Shown: positions 40,701-55,063, counted from the stretch's first letter. The stretch: DNA of 64,000 nucleotides from Synaphobranchus kaupii (GCA_029718625.1 CM056397.1:4798590-4862589); one strand, 5' to 3'. Notes: generated by a model not told the origin, from the letters alone. Numbers and translations: made by a program.

Positions 40701-43700
40701 AAATGGACACCATTTCATTTGAACAGACCGATGGTATTTATATGAGATTTTGATCAACTTATCATTGTGTCATCAATGAATGGAGATACTCATCTTACAC
40801 TGAGAGCTCTGCACTTTCTAAGGGTGAAAACCTCATCCTGATGTCTTATTCCATTAGGGCTATAAGGGGCTCTGAATGATAACTGACTTATTGTACATGT
40901 AATAATCAGAATGGATTTCAGAACATATAATGCATAATTTTGTATAAACCTATAACATCATATACGTACATGTACTCGAAGGGCAGATCCAGACCTTTCA
41001 TTTGGTGTACATCATGCCTTGATATGTAAATACGGAATATGCGTTTTGAGCATTGGAGAGGAAATGGACACCATTTCATTTGAACAGACTGATGGTATTT
41101 ATATGAGATTTTGATCAACTTATCATTGTGTCATCAATGAATGGAGATACTCATCTTACACTGAGAGCTCTGCACTTTCTAACGGTGAAAACCTCATCCT
41201 GATGCCTTATTCTGTTAGAGCTAGATAGGGATCTGAATGATAACTGACTTATTGTAGATGTAATAATCAGAATGGATTTCAGAACATATAATGCATAATT
41301 TTGTATAAACCTATAACATCATATACATGTACTCGAAGGGCAGATCCAGACCTTTCATTTGGTGTACACCATGCCTCGATGTGTGAATGCGGAATATGTG
41401 TTTTGAGCCTTGGAGAGGAAATGGGCACCATTTCATTTGAACAGACTGATGATATTAAAATGTGATTTTGATTGACTTATCAATGAGTCATTAAGGACTG
41501 GAGATATTCATATTAAACGGAGAGTTCTGCACTTTCTAACAGTGAAAACCGCATCCTGATTTCTTATTCCGTTAGGGTTATAAGGGGCTTTGAATGATAA
41601 CTGACTTATTGTACATGTAATAATCAGAATGGATTTCAGTACATATAATGCATAATTTTGTATTAACCTATAACATCATATACATGTACTCGAAGGGCAG
41701 ATCCAGACCTTTCATTTGGTGCACACCATGCCTCGATGTGTGAATGCGGAATATGTGTTTTGAGCCTTGGAGAGGAAATTGACACCATATCATTTGAACA
41801 GACTGATGATATTAAAACGTGATTTTGATCGACTTATCATTGAGTCATCAAGGACTGGAGATATTCATCTTAAACGGAGAGTTCTGTCGTTTCTAACAGT
41901 GAAAACCGCATCCTGACGTCTTATTCCTGTAGGGTTATAAGGGGCTCTGAATGATAACTGACTCAATAGATGTAATAACAAGAAGGGATTTCAGTACAAA
42001 TAATGAATCATTTTGCACAAACCTATAACATCATATACATGTACGACCTCAGAACATCCCATAAATTTATTTGAAGGGCAGATCAAGACCTGTCATTTGG
42101 TGTACATCCTGCCTTGATATGGAAATACGGAATGTGCGTTTTGAGCCTTGGAGAGGAAATGGACACCATTTCATTTGAACAGACCGATGGTATTTATATG
42201 AGATTTTGATCAACTTATCATTGTGTCATCAATGAATGGAGATACTCATCTTACACGGAGAGCTCTGCACTTTCTAAGAGTGAAAACCCCATCCTGATGT
42301 CTTATTCCATTAGGGCTATAAGGGGCTCTGAATGATAACTGACTTATTGTACATGTAATAATCAGAATGGATTTCAGTACATATAATGCATAATTTTGTT
42401 TTAACCTATAACATCATATACATGTACTCGAAGGGCATATCCAGACCTTTCATTTGGTGGAGTCCATGCCTCGATGTGTGAATGCGGAATATGTGTTTTG
42501 AGCCTTGGAGAGGAAATGGGCACCATTTCATTTGAACAGACTGATGATATTAAAATATGATTTTGATTGACTTATCATTGATTCATCAAGGACTGGAGAT
42601 ATTCATCTTAAACGGAGAGTTCTGCACTTTCTAACAGTGAAAACCGCATCCTGATGTCTTATTCCGTTAGGGTTATAAGGGGCTCTGAATGATAACTGAC
42701 TCAATAGATGTAATAACAAGAATGGATTTCAGTACAAATAATGCATAATTGTGCACAAACCTATAACATCATATACATGTACGACCTCAGAACATCCCAT
42801 ACATTTATTTGAAGGGCAGATCCAGACCTTTCATTTGGTGTACATCATGCCTTGATATGTAAATACGGAATGTGCGTTTTGAGCCTTGGAGAGGAAATGG
42901 ACACCATTTCATTTGAACAGACCGATGGTATTTATATGAGATTTTGATCAACTTATCATTGTGTCATCAATGACTGGAGATACTCATCTTACACGGAGAG
43001 CTCTGCACTTTCTAAGAATGAAAACCCCATCCTGATGTCTTATTCCATTAGGGCTATAAGGGGCTCTGAATGATAACTGACTTATTGTACATGTAATAAT
43101 CAGAATGGATTTCAGTACATATAATGCATAATTTTGTTTTAACCTATAACATCATATACATGTACTCGAAGGGCATATCCAGACCTTTCATTTGGTGTAG
43201 TCCATGCCTCGATGTGTTAATGCGGAATATGTGTTTTGAGCCTTGGAGAGGAAATGGGCACCATTTCATTTGAACAGACTGATGATATTAAAATGTGATT
43301 TTGATTGACTTATCATTGATTCATCAAGGAATGGAGATATTCTTCTTAAACGGAGAGTTCTGCACTTTCTCAAAGTGAAAACCGCATCCTGATGTCTTAT
43401 TCCGTTAGGGTTATAAGGGGCTCTGAATGATAACTGACTCAATAGATGTAATAACAAGAATGGATTTCAGTACAAATAATGCATAATTTTGCACAAACCT
43501 ATAACATCATATACATGTACGACCTCATAACATCCCATACATTTATTTGAAGGGCAGATCCAGACCTTTCATTTGGTGTACATCATGCCTTGATATGTAA
43601 ATACGGAATGTGCGTTTTGAGCCTTGGAGAGGAAATGGACACCATTTCATTTGAACACACCGATGGTATTTATATGAGATTTTGATCAACTTATCATTGT

Positions 43701-46700
43701 GTCATCAATGAATGGAGATACTCATCTTCAACTGAGAGCTCTGCACTTTCTAAGGGTGAAAACCTCATCCTGATGTCTTATTCCATTAGGGCTATAAGGG
43801 GCTCTGAATGATAACTGACTTATTGTACATGTAATAATCAGAATGGATTTCAGTACATATAATGCATAATTTTGTTTTAACCTATAACATCATATACATG
43901 TACTCGAAGGGCATATCCAGACCTTTCATTTGGTGTAGTCCATGCCTCGATGTGTGAATGCGGAATATGTGTTTTGAGCCTTGGAGAGGAAATGGGCACC
44001 ATTTCATTTGAACAGACTGATGATATTAAAATGTGATTTTGATTGACTTATCATTGATTCATCAGGGACTGGAGATATTCATCTTAAACGGAGAGTTCTG
44101 CACTTTCTATCAGTGAAAACCGCATCCTGATGTCTTATTCCGGTAGGGTTATAAGGGGCTCTGAATGATAACTGACTCAATAGATGTAATAACAAGAAGG
44201 GATTTCAGTACAAATAATGAATCATTTTGCACAAACCTATAACATCATATACATGTACGACCTCAGAACATCCCATACATTTATTTGAAGGGCAGATCCA
44301 GACCTTTCATTTGGTGTACATCCTGCCTTGATATGGAAATACGGAATGTGCGTTTTGAGCCTTGGAGAGGAAATGGGCACCATTTCATTTGAACAGACTG
44401 ATGATATTAAAACGTGATTTTGATCAACTTCTCATTGTGTCATCAATGACTGGAGATACTCATCTTACACGGAGAGCTCTGCACTTTCTAAGAGTGAAAA
44501 CCCCATCCTGATGTCTTATTCCATTAGGGCTATAAGGGGCTCTGAATGATAACTGACTTATTGTACATGTAATAATCAGAATGTATTTCAGTACATATAA
44601 TGCATAATTTTGTTTTAACCTATAACATCATATACATGTACGAACTCAGAACATCCCATACATTTATTTGAAGGGCAGATCCAGACCTTTCATTTGGTGT
44701 ACATCATGCCTTGATATGTAAATACGGAATGTGCGTTTTGAGCCTTGGAGAGGAAATGGACACCATTTCATTTGAACAGACCGATGGTATTTATATGAGA
44801 TTTTGATCAACTTATCATTGTGTCATCAATGAATGGAGATACTCATCTTACACTGAGAGCTCTGCACTTTCTAAGGGTGAAAACCTCATCCTGATGTCTT
44901 ATTCCATTAGGGCTATAAGGGGCTCTGAATGATAACTGACTTATTGTACATGTAATAATCAGAATGGATTTCAGAACATATAATGCATAATTTTGTATAA
45001 ACCTATAACATCATATACGTACATGTACTCGAAGGGCAGATCCAGACCTTTCATTTGGTGTACATCATGCCTTGATATATAAATACGGAATGTGCGTTTT
45101 GAGCATTGGAGAGGAAATGGACACCATTTCATTTGAACAGACTGATGGTATTTATATGAGATTTTGATCAACTTATCATTGTGTCATCAATGAATGGAGA
45201 TACTCATCTTACACTGAGAGCTCTGCACTTTCTAAGGGTGAAAACCTCATCCTGATGCCTTATTCTGTTAGAGCTAGATAGGGATCTGAATGATAACTGA
45301 CTTATTGTAGATGTAATAATCAGAATGGATTTCAGAACATATAATGCATAATTTTGTATAAACCTATAACATCATATACATGTACTCGAAGGGCAGATCC
45401 AGACCTTTCATTTGGTGTACACCATGCCTCGATGTGTGAATGCGGAATATGTGTTTTGAGCCTTGGAGAGGAAATGGGCACCATTTCATTTGAACAGACT
45501 GATGATATTAAAATGTGATTTTGATTGACTTATCATTGATTCATCAGGGACTGGAGATATTCATCTTAAACGGAGAGTTCTGCACTTTCTAACAGTGAAA
45601 ACCGCATCCTGATGTCTTATTCCGGTAGGGTTATAAGGGGCTCTGAATGATAACTGGCTCAATAGATGTAATAACAAGAAGGGATTTCAGTACAAATAAT
45701 GCATCATTTTGCACAAACCTATAACATCATATACATGTACGACCTCAGAACATCCCATACATTTATTTGAAGGGCAGATCCAGACCTTTCATTTGGTGTA
45801 CATCCTGCCTTCATATGGAAATACGGAATGTGCGTTTTGAGCCTTGGAGAGGAAATGGACACCATTTCATTTGAACAGACTGATGATATTAAAACGTGAT
45901 TTTGATCAACTTCTCATTGTGTCATCAATGACTGGAGATACTCATCTTACACGGAGAGCTCTGCACTTTCTAAGAGTGAAAACCCCATCCTGATGTCTTA
46001 TTCCATTAGGGCTATAAGGGGCTCTGAATGATAACTGACTTATTGTACATGTAATAATCAGAATGTATTTCAGTACATATAATGCATAATTTTGTTTTAA
46101 CCTATAACATCATATACATGTACTCGAAGGGCAGATCCAGACCTTTCATTTGGTGTAGACCATGCCTTGATGTGTGAATGCGGAATATGTGTTTTGAGCC
46201 TTGGAGAGGAAATGGGCACCATTTCATTTGAACAGACTGATGATATTAAAATGTGATTTTGATTGACTTATCATTGATTCATCAAGGAGTGGAGATATTC
46301 ATCTTAAACGGAGAGTTCTGCACTTTCTAACAGTGAAAACCGCATCCTGATGTCTTATTCCGTTAGGGTTATAAGGGGCTCTGAATGATAACTGACTCAA
46401 TAGATGTAATAACAAGAATGGATTTCAGTACAAATAATGCATAATTTTGCACAAACCTATAACATCATATACATGTACGAACTCAGAACATCCCATACAT
46501 TTATTTGAAGGGCAGATCCAGACCTTTCATTTGGTGTACATCATGCCTTGATATGTAAATAAGGAATGTGCGTTTTGAGCCTTGGAGAGGAAATGGACAC
46601 CATTTCATTTGAACAGACTGATGGTATTTATATGAGATTTTGATCAACTTATCATTGTGTCATCAATGAATGGAGATACTCATCTTACACTGAGAGCTCT

Positions 46701-49700
46701 GCACTTTCTAAGGGTGAAAACCTCATCCTGATGTCTTATTCCATTAGGGCTATAAGGGGCTCTGAATGATAACTGACTTATTGTACATGTAATAATCAGA
46801 ATGGATTTCAGAACATATAATGCATAATTTTGTATAAACCTATAACATCATATACGTACATGTACTCGAAGGGCAGATCCAGACCTTTTATTTGGTGTAC
46901 ATCATGCCTTGATATGTAAATACGGAATGTGCGTTTTGAGCATTGGAGAGGAAATGGACACCATTTCATTTGAACAGACTGATGGTATTTATATGAGATT
47001 TTGATCAACTTATCATTGTGTCATCAATGAATGGAGATACTCATCTTACACTGAGAGCTCTGCACTTTCTAAGGGTGAAAACCTCATCCTGATGCCTTAT
47101 TCTGTTAGAGCTAGATAGGGATCTGAATGATAACTGACTTATTGTAGATGTAATAATCAGAATGGATTTCAGAACATATAATGCATAATTTTGTATAAAC
47201 CTATAACATCATATACATTTACTCGAAGGGCAGATCCAGACCTTTCATTTGGTGTACACCATGCCTCGATGTGTGAATGCGGAATATGTGTTTTGAGCCT
47301 TGGAGAGGAAATGGGCACCATTTCATTTGAACAGACTGATGATATTAAAATGTGATTTTGATTGACTTATCAATGAGTCATTAAGGACTGGAGATATTCA
47401 TATTAAACGGAGAGTTCTGCACTTTCTAACAGTGAAAACCGCATCCTGATTTCTTATTCCGTTAGGGTTATAAGGGGCTCTGAATGATAACTGACTTATT
47501 GTACATGTAATAATCAGAATGGATTTCAGTACATATAATGCATAATTTTGTATTAACCTATAACATCATATACATGTACTCGAAGGGCAGATCCAGACCT
47601 TTCATTTGGTGCACACCATGCCTCGATGTGTGAATGCGGAATATGTGTTTTGAGCCTTGGAGAGGAAATTGACACCATATCATTTGAACAGACTGATGAT
47701 ATTAAAACGTGATTTTGATCGACTTATTATTGAGTCATCAAGGACTGGAGATATTCATCTTAAACGGAGAGTTCTGTCGTTTCTAACAGTGAAAACCGCA
47801 TCCTGACGTCTTATTCCGGTAGGGTTATAAGGGGCTCTGAATGATAACTGACTCAATAGATGTAATAACAAGAATGGATTTCAGTACAAATAATGCATGA
47901 TTTTGCACAAACCTATAACATCATATTCATGTACGACCTCAGAACATCCCATACATTTATTTGAAGGGCATATCCAGACCTTTCATTTGATGTATATCCT
48001 GCCTTGATATGGAAATACGGAATGTGCGTTTTGAGCCTTGGAGAGGAAATGGACACCATTTCATTTGAACAGACTGATGATATTAAAACGTGATTTTGAT
48101 CAACTTCTCATTGTGTCATCAATGACTGGAGATACTCATCTTACACGGAGAGCTCTGCACTTTCTAAGAGTGAAAACCCCATCCTGATGTCTTATTCCAT
48201 TAGGGCTATAAGGGGCTCTGAATGATAACTGACTTATTGTACATGTAATAATCAGAATTGATTTCAGTACATATAATGCATAATTTTGTATTAACCTATA
48301 ACATCATATACATGTACTTGAAGGGCAGATCCAGAACATTCATTGGGTGTACACCATGCCTCGATGTGTGAATGCGGAATATGTGTTTTGAGCCTTGGAG
48401 AGGAAATGGGCACCATTTCATTTGAACAGACTGATGATATTAAAATGTGATTTTGATTGACTTATCATTGAGTAATAAAGGACTGGAGATATTCATCTTG
48501 AACGGAGAGTTCTGCAGTTTCTAACAGTGAAAACCGCATCCTGATGTCTTATTCCGTTAGGGTTATAAGGGGCTCTGAATGATAACTGACTCAATAGATG
48601 TAATAACAAGAATGGATTTCAGTACAAATAATGCATAATTTTGCACAAACCTATAACATCATATACATGTACGAACTCAGAACATCCCATACATTTATTT
48701 GAAGGGCAGATCCAGACCTTTCATTTGGTGTACATCATGCCTTGATATGTAAATACGGAATGTGCGTTTTGAGCCTTGGAGAGGAAATGGACACCATTTC
48801 ATTTGAACAGACCGATGGTATTTATATGAGATTTTGATCAACTTATCATTGTGTCATCAATGAATGGAGATACTCATCTTACACTGAGAGCTCTGCACTT
48901 TCTAAGGGTGAAAACCTCATCCTGATGTCTTATTCCATTAGGGCTATAAGGGGCTCTGAATGATAACTGACTTATTGTACATGTAATAATCAGAATGGAT
49001 TTCAGAACATATAATGCATAATTTTGTATAAACCTATAACATCATATACGTACATGTACTCGAAGGGCAGATCCAGACCTTTCATTTGGTGTACATCATG
49101 CCTTGATATGTAAATACGGAATGTGCGTTTTGAGCATTGGATTGGAAATGGACACCATTTCATTTGAACAGACTGATGGTATTTATATGAGATTTTGATC
49201 AACTTATCATTGTGTCATCAATGAATGGAGATACTCAACTTACACTGAGAGCTCTGCACTTTCTAAGGGTGAAAACCTCATCCTGATGCCTTATTCTGTT
49301 AGAGCTAGATAGGGATCTGAATGATAACTGACTTATTGTAGATGTAATAATCAGAATGGATTTCAGAACATATAATGCATAATTTTGTATAAACCTATAA
49401 CATCATATACATGTACTCGAAGGGCAGATCCAGACCTTTCATTTGGTGTACACCATGCCTCGATGTGTGAATGCGGAATATGTGTTTTGAGCCTTGGAGA
49501 GGAAATGGGCACCATTTCATTTGAACAGACTGATGATATTAAAATGTGATTTTGATTGACTTATCAATGAGTCATTAAGGACTGGAGATATTCATATTAA
49601 ACGGAGAGTTCTGCACTTTCTAACAGTGAAAACCGCATCCTGATTTCTTATTCCGTTAGGGTTATAAGGGGCTCTGAATGATAACTGACTTATTGTACAT

Positions 49701-49799
49701 GTAATAATCAGAATGGATTTCAGTACATATAATGCATAATTTTGTATTAACCTATAACATCATATACATGTACTCGAAGGGCAGATCCAGACCTTTCAT

Positions 49800-52700
49800 T
49801 TGGTGCACACCATGCCTCGATGTGTGAATGTGGAATATGTGTTTTGAGCCTTGGAGAGGAAATGGGCACCATTTCATTTGAACAGACTGATGATATTAAA
49901 ATGTGATTTTGATTGACTTATCATTGAGTCATCAAGGACTGGAGATATTCATCTTAAACGGAGAGTTCTGCAGTTTCTAACAGTGAAAACCGCATCCTGA
50001 TGTCTTATTCTAGTAGGGTTATAAGGGGCTCTGAATGATAACTGACTCAATAGATGTAATAATTAGAATTGATTTCAGTACAAATAATGCATAATTTTGC
50101 ACAAACCTATAACATCATATACATGTACGACCTCAGAACATCCCATACATTTAGTTGAAGGGCAGATCCAGACCTTTCATTTGGTGTACATCATGCCTTG
50201 ATATGTAAATACGGAATGTGCGTTTTGAGCCTTGGAGAGGAAATGGACACCATTTCATTTGAACAGACTGATGGTATTTATATGAGATTTTGATCAACTT
50301 ATCATTGTCTCATCAATGAATGGAGACACTCATCTTACACTGAGAGCTCTGCACTTTCTACGGGTGAAAACCTCATCCTGATGCCTTATTCCGTTAGAGC
50401 TACATAGGGATCTGAATGATAACTGACTTATTGTAGATGTAATAATCAGAATGGATTTCAGTACATATAATGCATAATTTTGTATAAACCTATAACATTA
50501 TATACATGTACTCGAAGGGCAGATCCAGACCTTTCATTTGGTGTACTCCATGCCTCGATGTGTGAATGCGGAATATGCGTTTTGAGCCTTGGAGAGGAAA
50601 TTGACACCATTTCATTTGAACAGACTGATGATATTAAAACGTGATTTTGATCGACTTATCATTGACTCATCAAGGACTGGAGATATTCATCTTAAACAGA
50701 GAGTTCTGCACTTTCTAACAGTGAAAACCGCATCCTGATGTCTTATTCCTTTAGGGTTATAAGGGGCTCTGAATGATAACTGACTCAATAGATGTAATAA
50801 TAAGAATTGATTTCAGTACAAATAATGCATAATTTTGCACGAACCTACAACATCATATACATGTACGACCTCAGAACATCCAATACATTTATTTGAAGGG
50901 CAGATCCAGACCTTTCATTTGGTGTACATCCTGCCTTGATATGTAAATACGGAATGTGCGTTTTGAGCCTTGGATAGGAAATGGACACCATTTCATTTGA
51001 ACAGACTGATGGTATTTATATGAGATTTTGATCAACTTATCATTGTGTCATCAATGAATGGAGATACTCATCTTACACCGAGAGCTCTGCACTTTCTAAG
51101 AGTGAAAACCCCATCCTGATGCCTTATTCTATTAGGGCTGTAAGGGGCTCTGAATGATAACTGACTTATTGTACATGTAATAATCAGAATGGATTTCAGT
51201 ACATATAATGCATAATTTTGTATTAACCTATATAATATACATGTACTCGAAGGGCAGATCCAGACCTTTCATTTGTTGTACATCATGGCTCGATGTGTGA
51301 ATGCGGAATATGCGTTTTGAGCCTTGGAAAGGAAATGGGCACCATTTCATTTGAACAGACTAATGATATTAAAACGTGACTTTGATCAACTTATCATTGA
51401 GTCATCAAGGACTGGAGATATTCATCTTAAACTGAGAGTTCTGCAGTTTCTAACAGTGAAAACCGCATCCTGATGTCTTATTCCGGTAGGGTTATAAGGG
51501 GCTCTGAATGATAACTGACTCAATAGATGTAATAACAAGAATGGATTTCAGTACAAATAATGCATAATTTTGCACAAACCTATAACATCATATACATGTA
51601 CAACCTCAGAACATCCCATACATTTATTTGAAGGGCAGATCCAGACCTTTCATTTGGTGTACATCATGCCTTGATATGTAAATACGGAATGTGCGTTTTG
51701 AGCCTTGGAGAGGAAATGGACACCATTTCATTTGAACAGACTGATGGTATTTATATGAGATTTTGATCAACTTATCATTGCCTCATCAATGAATGGAGAC
51801 ACTCATCTTACACTGAGAGCTCTGCACTTTCTAAGGGTGAAAACCTCATCCTGATGCCTTATTCCGTTAGGGTTATAAGGGGCTCTGAATGATAACTGAC
51901 TTAATAAATGTCACAATCAGAATGGATTTCAGTACAAATAATGCATAATTATGTACAAACCCATAACATCATGTACATGTACGACCTCAGAACATCCTAT
52001 ACATATATTTGAAGGGCAGATCCAGACCTTTCATTTGGTGTACATCCTGCCTTGATATGGAAATACGGAATGTGCGTTTTGAGCCTTGGAGAGGAAATGG
52101 ACACCATTTAATTTGAACAGACTGATGATATTAAAACGTGATTTTGATCAACTTCTCATTGTGTCATCAATGACTGGAGATACTCATCTTACATGGAGAG
52201 CTCTGCACTTTCTAAGAGTGAAAACCCCATCCTGATGTCTTATTCCATTAGGGCTATAAGAGGCTCTGAATGATAACTGACTTATTGTACATGTAATAAT
52301 CAGAATGGATTTCAGTACATATAATGCATAATTTTGTATTACCCTATAACATCATATACATACATGTACTCGAAGGGCAGATCCAGCCTTTTCATTTGGT
52401 GTACACCATGCCTCGATGTGTGAATGCGGAATATGCGTGTTGAGCCTTGGAGAGGAAAGGGACACCATTTCATTTGAACAGACTGATGATATTAAAACGT
52501 GATTTTGATCGACTTATCATTGAGTCATCAAGGACTGGAGATATTCATCTTAAACGGAGATTTCTGCTATTTCTAAAAGTGAAAAACCACATCCTGATGT
52601 CTTATTCCTTTAGGGTTATAAGGTGCTCTGAATGATAACTGACTCAATAGATGTAATAATAAGAATGGATTTCAGTACAAATAATGCATAATTTTGCACA

Positions 52701-53634
52701 AACCTATAACATCATATACATGTACGACCTCAGAACATCCCATACATTTATTTGAAGGGCAGATCCAGACCTTTCATTTGCTGTACATCATCCCTTGATC
52801 TGTAAATACGGAATGTGCGTTTTGAGCCTTGGAGAGGAAATGGACACCATTTCATTTGAACAGACTGATGATATTTTTATGAGATTTTGATCAACGTATT
52901 ATTGTGTCAGCAATGACTGGAGATACTCATCTTAAACGGAGAGTTCTGCACTTTCTAAGAGTGAAAACCGCATCCTGATCTCTTATTCCGTTAGGGTTAT
53001 AAGGGGCTCTGAATGATAACTGACTCAATAGATGTAATAAGAATGGATTTCAGTACAAATAATGCATAATTTTGCACAAACCTATAACATCATATACATG
53101 TACGATCTCACAACATCCCATACATTTATTTGAAGGGCAGATCCAGACCTTTCATTTGGTGTACATCATGCCTTGATATGTAAATACGCAATGTGCGTTT
53201 TGAGCCTTGGAGAGGAAATGGATACCATTTCATTTGAACAGACTGATGATATTAAAAGGTGATTTTGATCAACTTATCATTGTGTCAGCAATGACTGGAG
53301 ATACTCATCTTACACGGAGAGCTCTGCACTTTCTAAGCGTGAAAACCCCATCCTGATTCCATTAGGGCTATAAGGGGCTCTGAATGATAACTGACTTATT
53401 GTACATGTAATAATCAGAATGGATTTCAGTACATATAATGCATAATTTTGTATTAACCTATAACATCATATACGTACATGTACTCGAAGGGCAGATCCAG
53501 CCCTTTCATTTGGTGTACATCATGCCTTGATATGTGAATGCGGAATATGCGTGTTGAGCCTTGGAGAGGAAATGGACACCATTTCATTTGAACAGACTGA
53601 TGATATTAAAAGGTGATTTTGATCAACTTATCAT
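49800..53634. repeat. Degenerate right edge of the satellite array
   Basis: Monomers here carry many private substitutions and small indels that the core lacks: AATTAGAATTG (50060), a shortened CCTATATAATATAC (51230), GTCACAATCAG (51910), a deletion inside CATCCTGATTCC (53350) and others. They still align over their whole length with the core monomer. Such decay toward an edge is the usual result of homogenisation by unequal exchange acting mainly in the array interior. Confidence 0.8.
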
Positions 53635-53671
53635 TGTACATTTACAATAAGTTAGTTATCATTCAGAGCCC
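53635..53671 (-). repeat. Small inverted satellite fragment
   Basis: The sequence CAATAAGTTAGTTATCATTC plus AGAGCCC is the reverse complement of the conserved satellite segment GGGCTCTGAATGATAACTGA plus CTTATTG, with one mismatch. On both sides the satellite is in the normal orientation (53672-53704 continues with CCCCATAACATCATATA). This is a microinversion or foldback repair event of about 37 bp at the array edge. Confidence 0.85.
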
Positions 53672-53704
53672 ATACCCCTCTGTACAACCCCATAACATCA
53701 TATA

Positions 53705-55063
53705 CAGTGCCCTCTGTGCAATTACTGGCACCCCTGGCACCCCGTTTGGTGAATTATTTTAATCTCACTCTGAAAAAATGAGAAAAATCCAATCTTTAGT
53801 TGAAGTAAATTTATTCTGAGAAAAGAAACTCCCTCATCAAGAAATAATTATTTTTAACTAAACCACGTGTGCCACAATTATTGGCACCCCTGCTTTTAAT
53901 ACTTTGTACAACCTCCCTTTGACAATAAAACAGTATTGAGTCTTCTCCCGTAACATATAATAAGGTTGGAGAATACAGAGCAAGGAATCTGAGACCATTC
54001 CTCTTTACAGAATCTCTCCAGATCATCCATAGTTCTAGGTCCTCTCTTGTGCACTCCTCTTCAGCTCAGCCCACAGGTTTTCAATGGGGTTTAGGTCAGG
54101 GGACTGAGATGGCCATGGCAGAAGCTTGATTTTGTGTTCAGTTAACCATGTTTGTGTTGATTTGAACATATGTTTTGGATCATTGTCCTGCTGGAAAATC
54201 CAACGACCACCCAGATTTTAAATGTCCTGGTATTCCATGGTACATGATACCATGTACCCTAAGAAGGTTCCCAGGGCCTTTGGAGGAAAAACAGCCCCAC
54301 AACATCACGGAACCTCCACCATACTTAACAGTGGGGATCAGGTCATTTTCGGTATAGCCATCCTTCTTTTTACACCAAACCCACCTTGAGTGTTGGTTGC
54401 CGAAAAGCTCAATTTCCGTTTCATCTGACCATAGAACACGGTTCCAGTCAAAGTTCCAGTAGCGTTTACCAAACTCCAAGTCACTGTGCATGGGGGCAAA
54501 ATAAACTTGGGTCCTCTTCCAGGCAAGTTTGTAACAGTTCCAGTTGCTTTGAACTTTTTAAGTATTGCCCTACCGGTAGATATGGGCATTTTCAGGTGAG
54601 CTATATTTTTATAGCCATTCCCTGACTTATGAAGCTCAACACACTTTTCCCTCATTTGATTTGTGTGTTCTCTTATCTTTCCCATGTTGATTTATGAATA
54701 AGGGAATATGGCCTCTGTGTCACCTCATATTTATACCCCAGTGAAACAGGAAGTCATGGATTACTGCTTGAAAGTTCCTAAACACTCTGATCAACTTTAA
54801 AAAGTAAAATATAAATGGAGAAAATGCTTCAGTTACATTTTGTTCATAAGAATTTCTAGGGGTGCCAATAATTGTGGCACACGTGGTTTTGTTAAAAATA
54901 ATTATTTTTTGATTAGGGATTTTTTTTTCTCAGAAGAAATTTACTTCAATTAAAGGTTGGATTTTTTTTTTTTTTTTTCACTGAAATTCACCAAAAAGTG
55001 AATTTTTTATAACCCTTTTTACTAATTTTTTACCAGGGGTGCCAATAATTGTGGAGGGCACTG
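53705..55063 (-). mobile_element. Tc1-like transposon with IR/DR ends inserted in satellite DNA
   Basis: The 1359-bp element begins CAGTGCCCTC (53705) and ends GAGGGCACTG (55054-55063), perfect inverted termini. The inverted repeats are about 190-210 bp long. Each holds an outer and an inner copy of a direct repeat, (A)ATTATTGGCACCCC or its complement, at about 53720-53735 and 53873-53891 on the left and 54857-54877 and 55034-55052 on the right: the IR/DR layout known from Sleeping Beauty-type elements. The left neighbour is TA; the right neighbour is TT, so the TA duplication has probably mutated. Satellite sequence lies on both sides. T-homopolymers (around 54905 and 54963) mark further decay of the right end. 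Confidence 0.9.
53890..54685 (-). pseudogene. Broken Tc1-like transposase
   Basis: Minus-strand coding remnant of the element's DDE transposase. It opens with a real ATG (54683-54685), MGKIREHTNQMREKCVELHK, followed by the helix-turn-helix region (ISTGRAILKKFKATGTVTN, LPGRG). At about 54495 the frame changes and many residues are missing: the end of the DNA-binding domain and start of the catalytic core are deleted. A second frame resumes at FDWNRVLWSDETEIELFGN, with the first catalytic Asp in SDET (near 54425), then KYGGGSVMLWGCFSSKGPGN. A further deletion and frame change follow. A third frame carries the second Asp in DNDPKH (near 54180) and the catalytic Glu in NPIENLW (near 54080), then stops. 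All three catalytic residues can be seen, but no single frame joins them, so the protein cannot be made. Confidence 0.9.

Larger units (their letters stand above)
6571..53634. repeat. ~47-kb satellite array of ~357-381-bp monomers with higher-order structure
   Basis: The whole stretch is head-to-tail copies of one monomer, roughly 130 of them. Each holds the same landmarks in order: GAAGGGCAGATCCAGACC, CATTTGGTGTA, GGAGAGGAAATGG, ATTTCATTTGAACAGACTGA, GGCTCTGAATGATAACTGAC, CCTATAACATCATATAC. Spacing from one GAAGGG to the next is 357 (linker CATGTACTCGAAGGG), 361 (linker with an extra CGTA) or 381 (linker with a 24-bp insert containing CAGAACATCCC). Two main families alternate. One has GATATTAAAATGTG, AACGGAGAGTTCTG and CTGACTCAATAGATG. 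The other has GATGGTATTTATATGAG or GATATTAAAACGTG, CGGAGAGCTCTGC and CTGACTTATTGTACATG. Together they give a 738-bp dimer, and longer repeats are mostly built from that dimer (1476 bp, 2932 bp). A 66-codon minus-strand frame recurs in the 361-bp type but begins with TTG and is only a property of the repeat. Confidence 0.97.

Noticed and set aside
7948..49202. A 66-codon minus-strand frame conserved in about twenty satellite monomers (and a 71-codon relative)
   Set aside because: It begins with TTG, has no ATG start, and is kept only because the monomers themselves are near identical. Other monomer types break it. No codon-level constraint can be inferred.
6571..53634. Direct repeats considered as a CRISPR array
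   Set aside because: Units are about 360 bp and contiguous, without short repeats separated by unique spacers, and the context is a fish genome.
6571..53634. CENP-B box in the satellite monomer
   Set aside because: I looked for the TTCGnnnnAnnCGGG pattern on both strands in the common monomers. The only TTCG (complement of CTCGAAGG) lacks the required downstream CGGG.
54175..54625. Plus-strand frames at 54175-54357 and 54386-54625
   Set aside because: They are antisense to the recognisable Tc1 transposase remnant and have no family motif.
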